Origin: Myxococcales bacterium
GTDB taxonomy: Bacteria; Myxococcota_A; UBA796; GCA-2862545
Length of the DNA: 64,000 bases
Reading direction: 5' to 3'
NCBI GenBank assembly: GCA_019634415.1
Contig: JAHQVJ010000129.1
Coordinates: forward strand, 1 to 64,000
Shown here: piece after piece, positions 45,389 to 52,878 of the stretch
How positions within the stretch are numbered: position 1 is the stretch's first letter
How the letters are laid out: every line of letters begins with the position of its first letter
Notes under the pieces: generated by a model
Seen by the model: the letters and a program-made list of their open reading frames with translations, nothing else
The model's database searches: none
What the model was told of the DNA's origin: nothing
Made by a program: the position numbers and the translations under genes

Positions 45389-46197
45389 GAGGGCCCCTCC
45401 GCCGCGGGCAGGGTGGTGAGGACGTCATCGGAGGGGGGCAGCAGGGGGGCGCGGCAGCCCATGCGCAGCACGGCCTTGAGCGCGCGGATCCCTCCCGCGT
45501 CGCGCACGCGGTTGACTCGCTCGGCCATGCCCTCCTCGAGCTGACCCTCTCGCTCGCGGAACAGCCGAAGGCACAGCGAGGGCCAGGCATTGGCCAGGGT
45601 GCTCACGAACCCGGGAACCCCAGCGACGTCGCCCACCCGGCTCAGCAGGGCATCCCCGCAGGCCACGATGGCCCCCGGATCCTCCTTGGCCAGGCGACGC
45701 ACGCGCCAGGGATCTTCGCTGGCATCCATCAGACCCGTGAGCAAGCCCTCCTCGCGCAGGTGGCGGTACACCTGTGGTGCGATGGGAGCCTGCAGGCGGT
45801 GCGGGTCGTGGTAGGCGTAGACGGGCAACCCGCAGGCCGCCACCGACCCGTACCAACGGGCCAGCCCGTCGATGTCCATCGGGTAGAGCAGCGGCGGAGG
45901 GAGCATCACGGCAGCCGCCCCCTGCGCGCGAGCGGCCTCCGTCAGGGCGACGGTGGCCTCGGGGGACGGGTCCCAGGTACAAGGCACCACGGGATGGCCC
46001 CCCGACGCATCGAGTACCGTGCGGTGCAGGGTGAGGCGCTCCTCCACCGTCAGGTACAGGAACTCGCCGGCGGTGGCCGTCACCACGAATCCGTCCACGC
46101 CCTCGGCCAGCAGCCACAGGACATGGGCCCGGATCCGCGGAAGGTCCACGGCACCACGCTCATCGAAGGGGGTCAGCAGGGCAACGTAGAAATCCAC
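45385..46197 (-). CDS. DHDPS/NAL-family TIM barrel protein lacking the catalytic Lys
   Basis: 270 residues with the dihydrodipicolinate synthase fold: N-terminal VALLTPFDERGAVD, the TAGEF turn in place of GTTGE, the Tyr region YAYHDPHR (about 127-134). In active members the next strand reads GIKD with the Schiff-base Lys; here it reads LLTGLMDASED, with Met157 in the Lys position. Without the Lys it cannot form the usual pyruvate imine. It is therefore not DapA; another lyase activity or a non-catalytic role is possible. It stands alone, next to tlpA on the other strand. Confidence 0.8.
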   Translation of the reverse strand: MDFYVALLTPFDERGAVDLPRIRAHVLWLLAEGVDGFVVTATAGEFLYLTVEERLTLHRTVLDASGGHPVVPCTWDPSPEATVALTEAARAQGAAAVMLPPPLLYPMDIDGLARWYGSVAACGLPVYAYHDPHRLQAPIAPQVYRHLREEGLLTGLMDASEDPWRVRRLAKEDPGAIVACGDALLSRVGDVAGVPGFVSTLANAWPSLCLRLFREREGQLEEGMAERVNRVRDAGGIRALKAVLRMGCRAPLLPPSDDVLTTLPAAEGPS

Positions 46198-46231
46198 GAG
46201 CTACACTCACTCGATACGGAGGGGTTCGCAC

Positions 46232-47257
46232 ATGAGGTGGATCGTCGGGGTCTGGGTGATGGTGAACCTGACCGCGTGCAAGAGCGAGGGCAACTTCTTC
46301 GAGCAGACCGGGAACGACACCTGGGCCCAGGCGCCGAACAACGAGGTCGACATCCTCTGGGTCATCGACAACTCCACGTCGATGGTGGAGGAGCAGGAGA
46401 GCCTGGCCGACGGCTTCGTCAGCTTCGCCTCCGAGATGGAGGACTCGGGCACCGACTTCCACATCGGCGTGATCTCGACGGCGTTCGAGAACGGAGATGC
46501 CGCAGCGGGACGCCTCATCGGGGATCCACCCTACCTGACGGCGGCGGACGCCTACCAAGACGCCTTCGTGCAGCGCGCCACGGTGGGGGTCACCGAGGTG
46601 GTGCGTGCCGACAAGGAGAAGGGTCTGGCGGCTGCGGCCTTCGCCTTGAACCCCGTCATGACGCTGGATGGCGGCCCGAACGCGGGGTTCATTCGCCCCT
46701 CGGCCCAGCTCCTCGTGGTCTTCGTCTCCGACGAGGACGACTGCTCCGACAACGGAGCGCTGGACGCGCTGCCCGCAGAAGCCTGCTACGAGCAATACGA
46801 TCAGCTCACGCCCTACTCCGTGTACGTGCAGGACCTGCGACAGCTCAAGCCGGATCCGACCCTGGTGCAGGTGGGCGCCATCGTGGGCACCGAGTCGTCT
46901 GCGTGTGACGGCGTGTTCAACGGCCGCCGCTACATCTCCAGCGCGCTGCTCACGGGCGGCATCGTGGGCGACATCTGTCAGGCCGACTACAGCCAGATCC
47001 TCGGAGATCTCGGGTTGACGGCGGTGGGGCTGCGGGCGAGCTTCCAGCTGAGCAACGCCGCGAAGCCCGAGACGTTGAAGGTCTGGGTGGACGATGCGGA
47101 GATCGACGAGGGAGAGGGAGGCTGGACCTACGATGCGGCGTCGTGGGTGGTCACCTTCGCGGAGTCGGCCATTCCGCCCCGCGGCTCGGTGATCAGCGCC
47201 AGCTACACCATCCAGCCGGGCGCGACGGGACCGGCGGGGACCGCCACCACACCCTGA
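46232..47257 (+). CDS. VWA-domain lipoprotein
   Basis: 341-residue lipoprotein (NLTAC, modified Cys at residue 16). A von Willebrand type A fold begins at DILWVIDNSTSM (about 40-51), giving the metal-binding D-x-S-x-S. The segment LLVVFVSDEDDCSDNG (about 161-176) is the fourth-strand region, and Cys-rich spacing may hold disulfides. A C-terminal beta domain (about 265-330) follows. Similar VWA lipoproteins are abundant in Myxococcota with unknown roles. GGAGG precedes the ATG. Confidence 0.8.
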   Translation: MRWIVGVWVMVNLTACKSEGNFFEQTGNDTWAQAPNNEVDILWVIDNSTSMVEEQESLADGFVSFASEMEDSGTDFHIGVISTAFENGDAAAGRLIGDPPYLTAADAYQDAFVQRATVGVTEVVRADKEKGLAAAAFALNPVMTLDGGPNAGFIRPSAQLLVVFVSDEDDCSDNGALDALPAEACYEQYDQLTPYSVYVQDLRQLKPDPTLVQVGAIVGTESSACDGVFNGRRYISSALLTGGIVGDICQADYSQILGDLGLTAVGLRASFQLSNAAKPETLKVWVDDAEIDEGEGGWTYDAASWVVTFAESAIPPRGSVISASYTIQPGATGPAGTATTP

Positions 47258-47270
47258 GCAAATGCCTCGT

Positions 47271-47735
47271 TCAGGCGGAGGGATCCCCCACCAGCAGCCA
47301 CACGGCGGCTTGCTCCACCGGGCCCAGCTCGAGGTGGTGCAGGCCCTTGCCGAGGGGCGTGACGAGGCGCTCGGGGATGGAGCCCGGGCAGAACTCGTTC
47401 GTGACGCTGTTGGTGACCTCGGTGCGGGTCTCTCCGCTCCACACCGCAGTCAAGGCCCCGGGGTGGTCCAAGAAGAGGGTGACCGTCACGTCGTCGTCGG
47501 CGTTGATCGTCACGAAGTTGGCTTGATCCTGGAGCAGGTTCACCCGCACCGGATCGCGCCCGACGGGTGCCTCGCGGGCCGCGGCTCGCGTGGCGGAGCC
47601 ATCCAGGAGCGTGCCCTGGGTGGTCACTCCACAGGCATACACGTCCAGCTCCTGCTGTAGATCGGTCTCGCTCTCGCCAGCACAGGCGACGAGGAGCGGG
47701 GAAGCGCTGAGGACCAGGATCAGAGGGCGTGGCAT
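47271..47735 (-). CDS. Hypothetical lipoprotein
   Basis: 154 residues with a clear lipoprotein signal (LLVACAG, Cys at residue 18). The mature part is beta-rich and contains two Cys (YACG, EFCPG) that might pair. No family recognised. It lies 9 bases after the hydrolase gene on the same strand, with a hairpin over its ribosome binding region, and 13 bases from the convergent VWA lipoprotein gene. Confidence 0.72.
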   Translation of the reverse strand: MPRPLILVLSASPLLVACAGESETDLQQELDVYACGVTTQGTLLDGSATRAAAREAPVGRDPVRVNLLQDQANFVTINADDDVTVTLFLDHPGALTAVWSGETRTEVTNSVTNEFCPGSIPERLVTPLGKGLHHLELGPVEQAAVWLLVGDPSA

Positions 47736-47737
47736 CC

Positions 47738-47753
47738 CCGGAGTCTACTCCGG
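47738..47753 (-). promoter_or_regulatory. Hairpin over the junction of two lipoprotein genes
   Basis: CCGGAGT and ACTCCGG form a 7-bp stem with a two-base loop (or 6 bp with loop of four). It contains the stop codon of the upstream hydrolase gene and the GGAG expected to serve the downstream lipoprotein start at 47735. Ribosomes reaching the stop would open it, so it could couple the two translations. Confidence 0.35.
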
Positions 47754-48524
47754 AGCGTCCAGGACGCCAGAGAAGAAGTCCACCAGATCCGTACGCACAT
47801 CGGGCTTGTCGCCGAACATGCGCGTGCCGTGGCTACCGTTGGCGTACTCCAGGAACGACCAGCTGCCTGGGTCCAGCGGCTTCTGAGCGTCCGACCAGGC
47901 GCTCTCGGCGGTGGAGTAGGTGAAGACGGCCGGGATCTGCGGCAGCGTCTTCATGGCGTTCTGGTTCTCGGTGTAGTTGCCACCGGTCATGAAGCCCACC
48001 GCCACCGGCTCGGGCAATCCCTCGCCTCCGGCCCACACGGCGTAGTCCAGCAGCGAGGTGGTGCCGTTGGAGGCGCCGATGAGCACCAGATCCGTGGCCC
48101 CGCGATCGGAGAGGAAGCTCACCGCTGCCTCGACGTCGAACTTCCCGTTCGGTCCTGTGTAGGCCTCGCTCGCCACGCCGTCCGAGCCACCGGCGCCCCG
48201 GCGATCGACGGCCAGGGCGGACCATCCGTTGTCGACCAGCAGCTCCATGAAGTCCGTCGGCCAGTTGGTGCGATCGTTGCCTGGCGGGATCATGTGCAGC
48301 AGCACGAAGGCTGGACTGCCGTCTACGCCAGCGTCGTAGAAGTCCGCCTCGAGCGTGACCTCGTCACGCGTCTGCAGCTGGACCACCTCGGACTTCTGGG
48401 TCGTGGGCACCGGCGTGGGCGTTGGCTCGGGGGTCGGCGTGGGGGTGGTGACGTCGGTGTCCGACTCGGGCGACGTGCCCGACGAGCAAGCCACCAGCCC
48501 CAGGGCCATCCAGGTCCACCTCAT
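47745..48524 (-). CDS. Alpha/beta-hydrolase lipoprotein
   Basis: 259 residues, lipoprotein signal (GLVAC, Cys13) followed by a long Thr/Pro/Glu linker with repeated TPTP (about 25-42). The alpha/beta-hydrolase core follows: VDRRGAGGSD, nucleophile elbow GASNG (about Ser144) and a late His in NGSHGTRM. It resembles dienelactone-hydrolase-like esterases; substrate unknown. Anchored to a membrane and facing the periplasm or surface. Transcribed with the small lipoprotein behind it. Confidence 0.82.
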   Translation of the reverse strand: MRWTWMALGLVACSSGTSPESDTDVTTPTPTPEPTPTPVPTTQKSEVVQLQTRDEVTLEADFYDAGVDGSPAFVLLHMIPPGNDRTNWPTDFMELLVDNGWSALAVDRRGAGGSDGVASEAYTGPNGKFDVEAAVSFLSDRGATDLVLIGASNGTTSLLDYAVWAGGEGLPEPVAVGFMTGGNYTENQNAMKTLPQIPAVFTYSTAESAWSDAQKPLDPGSWSFLEYANGSHGTRMFGDKPDVRTDLVDFFSGVLDAPE

Positions 48525-48593
48525 GGTCTCCTCCGTGCGCGCCGCATCGTCTCGCGAGCGCGCTAGACGCTACGTTCGCGATCCCACGAACGG

Positions 48594-50960
48594 TTACCGA
48601 CGTAGCACTCGCCGCACGTTCTTGTCGATCACCTCGATCCGCCAGCCGGCCACCTTGGGCACATACTGAAGGGGGGGCAGCTCCTTGCGAGGCCCGCCCG
48701 TCTTCTCCAGCACGACGAGGCGCCTGGCAGGGTGGTAGCGAATGACGTACTGCGCGTCGCCGAGATCCAGGCTGCGCGGAAAGTCGCGCTCCAGCTTCTG
48801 CTGGTCCCACGGATCGAGGCCTTCGGGCATCAGGTCCTCGACGTCCAGCAGCTCCAGATCGCTGCCGCTGTCCACCTGGAGCTCCAGCAGCCGCGCCTCG
48901 ACCCACGCCGCCAGCTCCGGTGGCGGCGCAGCCTCCGTCAGGCGCGCCCACAGGGTGCGCATCTCGAGGCGCTCTCGGGCCCCCTCCACGTCGAAGACGC
49001 GACCCGCCAGGAACAGATCCCGCACGGCATCTCGCGCCAAGCTCCCCTCGGGCACCTCCCGTCGAGCCTCGAGCACCCGCCCGGCGTACACCCGCTCCAC
49101 CACGGCCACTGCGGCGCCGCCCTCGAGATCCACACCTGCCAGCCGATCCCGGCCGAGGCCCGCATCACGCAGCCACGCCAGCGGCACGGGCATGGCGGCG
49201 GTGCACAGCAGCTGCTGCTCCAGGCGATGACGGGCCACGGCCCGCACGTCGAGGGCCAGGATCGCCTCGGGCTCGGACTCGTCCACCGCGCTGCCGGCCA
49301 CCAGCTGCAGCTCGGTGCCGCCGTTGCCGAACGCCACGTGGCGCTTGCGCCGCCGCGCGACGTGGGCCACTCCGGGCCACGCAGCCAGCACCACGTCTGC
49401 CAGCCGCCGCCGGTCGAAGGCCTGCGGGGTTCCGCCCGCGGACAGTGCCTTGGTGAGCCGCTTCACCGCGGATCGCGCCAAGGCGAGCGCCTGGCGATCC
49501 AGCGAATGCCTGCCGGGCTCGCCCTCGCGCACGGCGCGCACCAAGGCCACGGCGTCGCAGCCACCGGTGCCGTCCGGATCGAGCCCGTCCAGGCGCGCCC
49601 CGGGCCATCGCCCCGGGCCCCGCAGGTCGTCCTCCGGTAGCTGCGGGCGCGCTCGCCGAAAGAGCGGCCGATCCAGCGACAGCGCCGCTGCCAAGGCGAT
49701 GGCGTCGTGCAGTGCGGCGTCGGAGTGGTGTCGCGCCTGCACCAGCACCCGTCCCAGCGCCGGATCCAACGGCAGCCCGAAGAGATCGGAGCCGGTGGGG
49801 GTGAGATCGCCCGAGGGGGCGAGCGCTCCGAGGCCACGCAGCGTGTCGCGCGCAGCCTGCAGCGCGTGATCCTTGGGCGGATCCAGCCACGGCAGCTGCA
49901 GATCGGGCGCGCCACAGGCCGCCGCCCCCAGCACCAGGGGCACCAGCGACTCCCGGTGGATCGCCGGGGGCGTGGCCCGCGCCAGAGGAGCGCCGCTGGA
50001 CCACAGCCGCAGCGCCACTCCGGGCGCCGTGCGCCCTGCGCGGCCCGCGCGCTGCTCGGCGGCGTCGAGGGCCACGGGCGACAGCGTCAGCACGCCGCGG
50101 CCCTGGTGGTAGCGGGTGCGGCGCACGAGCCCGCTGTCGATCACCACGCGCACCCCCGGCACCGTCAGCGACGTCTCCGCCACGTTGGTGGACACGATCA
50201 CCTTGCGCTGGGCGTCGTCGTCGAACACCCGCGCCTGATCGGTCAGCGACAGGCCGCCGTGCAGGGGCCGCACCACGATCCCGGGCATCGCCGCCAGGGC
50301 GTCCGCCACCCGTCGGATCTCGGCCTTTCCGGGAAGGAACACCAGCACGTCCCCCTCCGGGGGCGCGCCGCGGACGGCGGCCACCACGCGCTCCTCCAGC
50401 CGATCCAGGCTGGGCACGGGGGGCTGCCCGTCGGGGTGGCGGATCTCCACGGGGAAGGTGCGGCCCTCGCCCGCCAGGTGCACGCCGCCGAGGTGCTCCG
50501 CCACCCGGTCGCCGTCGAGGGTGGCCGACATGGCCACCAGATGGGGGTGGCGCGCGAGCAGGGCCACCAACAGATCGAGATCGAGGCTGCGCTCGTGCAG
50601 CTCGTCGAGGATCACCGTGTCGTACCCGCGGGCGGCGCCGCTGCGCACCATGCGCAGGGCGATGCCGGTGGTCACGAAGAGGATGGCGGTGTCGGTCCCG
50701 TCCACGCGCTCGTCGCGCACGGCGTAGCCCACCCGATCCCCCAGCGAGACGCCCTCGAGCTGCGCCACCCGGCTCGCCAGCGCTCGGCAGGCCACGCGGC
50801 GGGGCTGCACCACCAGCGTGCGTCCCCGCTGGGCGCACCAGCGCGGCACCTGGGTGGACTTCCCCGAGCCCGTGGGGGCGGTGATCACCACCGGGCCCGC
50901 CTCGTGGGCTGCGGCGAAGGGCTGCCGCAGCGCATCGATGGGCAGGGAGCCGGGCGTCAC
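48594..50960 (-). CDS. hrpB: ATP-dependent DEAH-type RNA helicase HrpB
   Basis: 788-residue DExH helicase. Motifs in order: Walker A TAPTGSGKSTQ, Ia QPRRVACRALASRVA, II DELHERS, III SATLD, VI QRAGRAGRTAPG, then HA2 and HrpB-type regions. GTG at 50960 begins just before the helicase core and overlaps the Rieske stop by four bases; the frame extends upstream only as antisense/out-of-frame Rieske sequence. The C terminus (KELPPLQYVPKVAGWRIEV) does not resemble the canonical HrpB end I know. Cellular role is poorly defined in bacteria. Confidence 0.88.
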   Translation of the reverse strand: MTPGSLPIDALRQPFAAAHEAGPVVITAPTGSGKSTQVPRWCAQRGRTLVVQPRRVACRALASRVAQLEGVSLGDRVGYAVRDERVDGTDTAILFVTTGIALRMVRSGAARGYDTVILDELHERSLDLDLLVALLARHPHLVAMSATLDGDRVAEHLGGVHLAGEGRTFPVEIRHPDGQPPVPSLDRLEERVVAAVRGAPPEGDVLVFLPGKAEIRRVADALAAMPGIVVRPLHGGLSLTDQARVFDDDAQRKVIVSTNVAETSLTVPGVRVVIDSGLVRRTRYHQGRGVLTLSPVALDAAEQRAGRAGRTAPGVALRLWSSGAPLARATPPAIHRESLVPLVLGAAACGAPDLQLPWLDPPKDHALQAARDTLRGLGALAPSGDLTPTGSDLFGLPLDPALGRVLVQARHHSDAALHDAIALAAALSLDRPLFRRARPQLPEDDLRGPGRWPGARLDGLDPDGTGGCDAVALVRAVREGEPGRHSLDRQALALARSAVKRLTKALSAGGTPQAFDRRRLADVVLAAWPGVAHVARRRKRHVAFGNGGTELQLVAGSAVDESEPEAILALDVRAVARHRLEQQLLCTAAMPVPLAWLRDAGLGRDRLAGVDLEGGAAVAVVERVYAGRVLEARREVPEGSLARDAVRDLFLAGRVFDVEGARERLEMRTLWARLTEAAPPPELAAWVEARLLELQVDSGSDLELLDVEDLMPEGLDPWDQQKLERDFPRSLDLGDAQYVIRYHPARRLVVLEKTGGPRKELPPLQYVPKVAGWRIEVIDKNVRRVLRR

Positions 50961-52006
50961 AGCAGCATCGTGACGTCGCGACGGCTCGGAGGGCGCTCCA
51001 GATCCCCCAGATCGCCCGCCTCGGCGCGCTGGAGCAGCTTGAGGATGTGCGGGCCCAGCACGTCGATCTCGGTGCTCACGAAGCGCTGCTCGCCGAAGTG
51101 CTTCATGCGCTCCGTCTGCTTGGCCAGGATCACTGCGTCTTGGCCGAAGATCCGCAGCGCCACGGGCAGGGCCACCGGGCGCAGCAGCCAGCCCGGCAGG
51201 CGCGTCTTCACGGCCACCACCGCGTACAGCAGCGTGTCGTAGTCGTCCACCGGGGTCAGGGCGGCGTCCACCAGCACGTGGTTCTCGGTGCCGATCCGGT
51301 ACTCCACCTGCACGATGGAGGGCAGGAAGAAGCGATCGAAGTGGGTGACCACGCCGCCCGAGGGCGACAGGATCCGCCCCACGATCCCCTCGGGGCGAGC
51401 CTCGCCCACGTACTCGCACTCCACCCGGTCCGCCCAGCGCTGGACCACACACGTGATCGGCTTCCGATCGCGGTCGTTGCGGAACAAGCCACCGTGCAGG
51501 AAGGCGGTGTGGGGCACGTCCAGGGCGTTCTCGGCGACGGCGTGCACCGTGGCCTGGGCGCGCACCTCACGCCGCACCACCAGGTAGTCGGGGGCGTCCG
51601 CCAGCGCGAAGCGCCACGGCTCGGCATCGGGGGCGTGATCGGGATCGCCCCACACCCAGACGAAGCCTTGCTGCTCGCGCACGGGGTACGCCGTGGCTCG
51701 GTGCATGGACTTGGTGGCGGGGCCGTCCAGGGCGGGCACGTGCACGCAGGCCCCATCGGGGGCGAACTGCCAGCCGTGGTAGGGGCACTGCAGCGTGCCC
51801 TCGTGCACCTGCCCCTCCGACAGGGGCACGTTGCGGTGGGGGCAGCGATCCAGCAGCGCACCGACGTCGCCCGAGCCATCGCGGAACAGCACGATGGGCT
51901 GACCGAACAGTCGTCGCAGGATCGGTGTGCGCCGCAGCTCTTCGCTGCGACAGAGGATGTACCAGGCGCGCCGCACCCGCGGCGGCGTGAGCAGGGTCGT
52001 GTCCAT
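50957..52006 (-). CDS. Rieske non-heme iron oxygenase
   Basis: 349 residues. The N-terminal Rieske domain has ligands Cys55, His57, Cys74 and His77 (RCPHRN, CPYHGWQ). The C-terminal catalytic domain has the mononuclear iron site Asn160-x2-Asp163-x2-His166-x4-His171 (ENALDVPHTAFLH). Such enzymes oxidise aromatic, steroid, choline-like or tetrapyrrole substrates with electrons from a ferredoxin or reductase. Substrate unknown; no reductase is adjacent. Its stop overlaps hrpB by four bases, an unusual partner. Confidence 0.9.
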   Translation of the reverse strand: MDTTLLTPPRVRRAWYILCRSEELRRTPILRRLFGQPIVLFRDGSGDVGALLDRCPHRNVPLSEGQVHEGTLQCPYHGWQFAPDGACVHVPALDGPATKSMHRATAYPVREQQGFVWVWGDPDHAPDAEPWRFALADAPDYLVVRREVRAQATVHAVAENALDVPHTAFLHGGLFRNDRDRKPITCVVQRWADRVECEYVGEARPEGIVGRILSPSGGVVTHFDRFFLPSIVQVEYRIGTENHVLVDAALTPVDDYDTLLYAVVAVKTRLPGWLLRPVALPVALRIFGQDAVILAKQTERMKHFGEQRFVSTEIDVLGPHILKLLQRAEAGDLGDLERPPSRRDVTMLL

Positions 52007-52137
52007 GGAGTCGCGTATCGTGTCGCAATGCTACCGGCGTCTGTTCTGACCTGCCCCCTCGCCAACGAGGGCGTGATGCGCCGAGGCCCAGGTGTGGACG
52101 GTGGGCGCGCCCGCGTGGTCGCTCGAGCGGTAGGCCC

Positions 52138-52824
52138 TCAGTTCCCGATCGTGATCCGGTTCACGATCCGACCTTCCTTGCGCAGCGCCAGCAGCTCGTC
52201 GCGCATCGCGATCTGCAGCTCGGTGTTGTCGCCACCGTCGCCCGGATCCTCACGGCGCAGAGGGATCTTGAAGATCCAGAACGCCTCCTCCGTGCCGTCC
52301 TCGAACAGGAACTTCCACTTGTGGCGGCCCGAGGCCTTGTGGGTGGCGCCGTCGGCCAAGGTCACCGTGGTGGTGGTGCGCAGCACGCAGATGAACTGGG
52401 TGGGGGTGAAGGAGGAGTCGAAGCTGCAGTCGATGTCCTCGGGGCCCCCGAAGGCGATGTCCACCGAGCGGATCTCGTCCCAGGTCTTCTCGATCTCCGA
52501 GGTGCCGTCCTCCAGCGTCACCGTCCACTTCAGCGGCTTGTCCGTCCAGCCCTTGTCCTCGTAGAAGCCCTGGCTGCGCTCGATCCGGACCAGGTGGCCC
52601 GACACCTCGGTGCCGTCCACGAAGCCCAGGGTGGCCTGGAGATCCACGTTGGGCTCGGCTGCGACCGGCTCGGGCTCGGGAGCCGGCTCGGGCTCGGGGG
52701 CGACGGTCTCGGTGGGCTCGGGCTCGGCAGCCACCTCGGGAGCGGGAGCCGCCTTGCCGCTGCAGGCGCCCAGCGCCAGTGCGGCACAAGCCACGGGAAG
52801 AATGGACACGAACGAGGTGCGCAT
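52138..52824 (-). CDS. Hypothetical lipoprotein with Glu/Pro spacer
   Basis: 228 residues. Lipoprotein signal with LALGAC (Cys20), then a repeated Pro-Glu/Ala spacer (about 25-58) and a beta-rich domain with GFVDGTEVSGHLVRIER and several Asp/Thr-rich strands. Two Cys (CSFD and ICVL) are near mid-protein. No family recognised. ATG at 52824 has GGAGG upstream; an ATG 24 bases earlier is unsupported. Separated from the kinase gene by 54 bases on the same strand, so they may share a transcript. Confidence 0.75.
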   Translation of the reverse strand: MRTSFVSILPVACAALALGACSGKAAPAPEVAAEPEPTETVAPEPEPAPEPEPVAAEPNVDLQATLGFVDGTEVSGHLVRIERSQGFYEDKGWTDKPLKWTVTLEDGTSEIEKTWDEIRSVDIAFGGPEDIDCSFDSSFTPTQFICVLRTTTTVTLADGATHKASGRHKWKFLFEDGTEEAFWIFKIPLRREDPGDGGDNTELQIAMRDELLALRKEGRIVNRITIGN

Positions 52825-52878
52825 GCGGCCTCCGCAAATCAGGAGCACCGCCCTATCATGCCGTGGCGGGTCGTCGCG

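Noticed and set aside
45385..46197. Annotation as dapA
   Set aside because: The Schiff-base Lys is replaced by Met157, and no lysine-pathway genes are adjacent.
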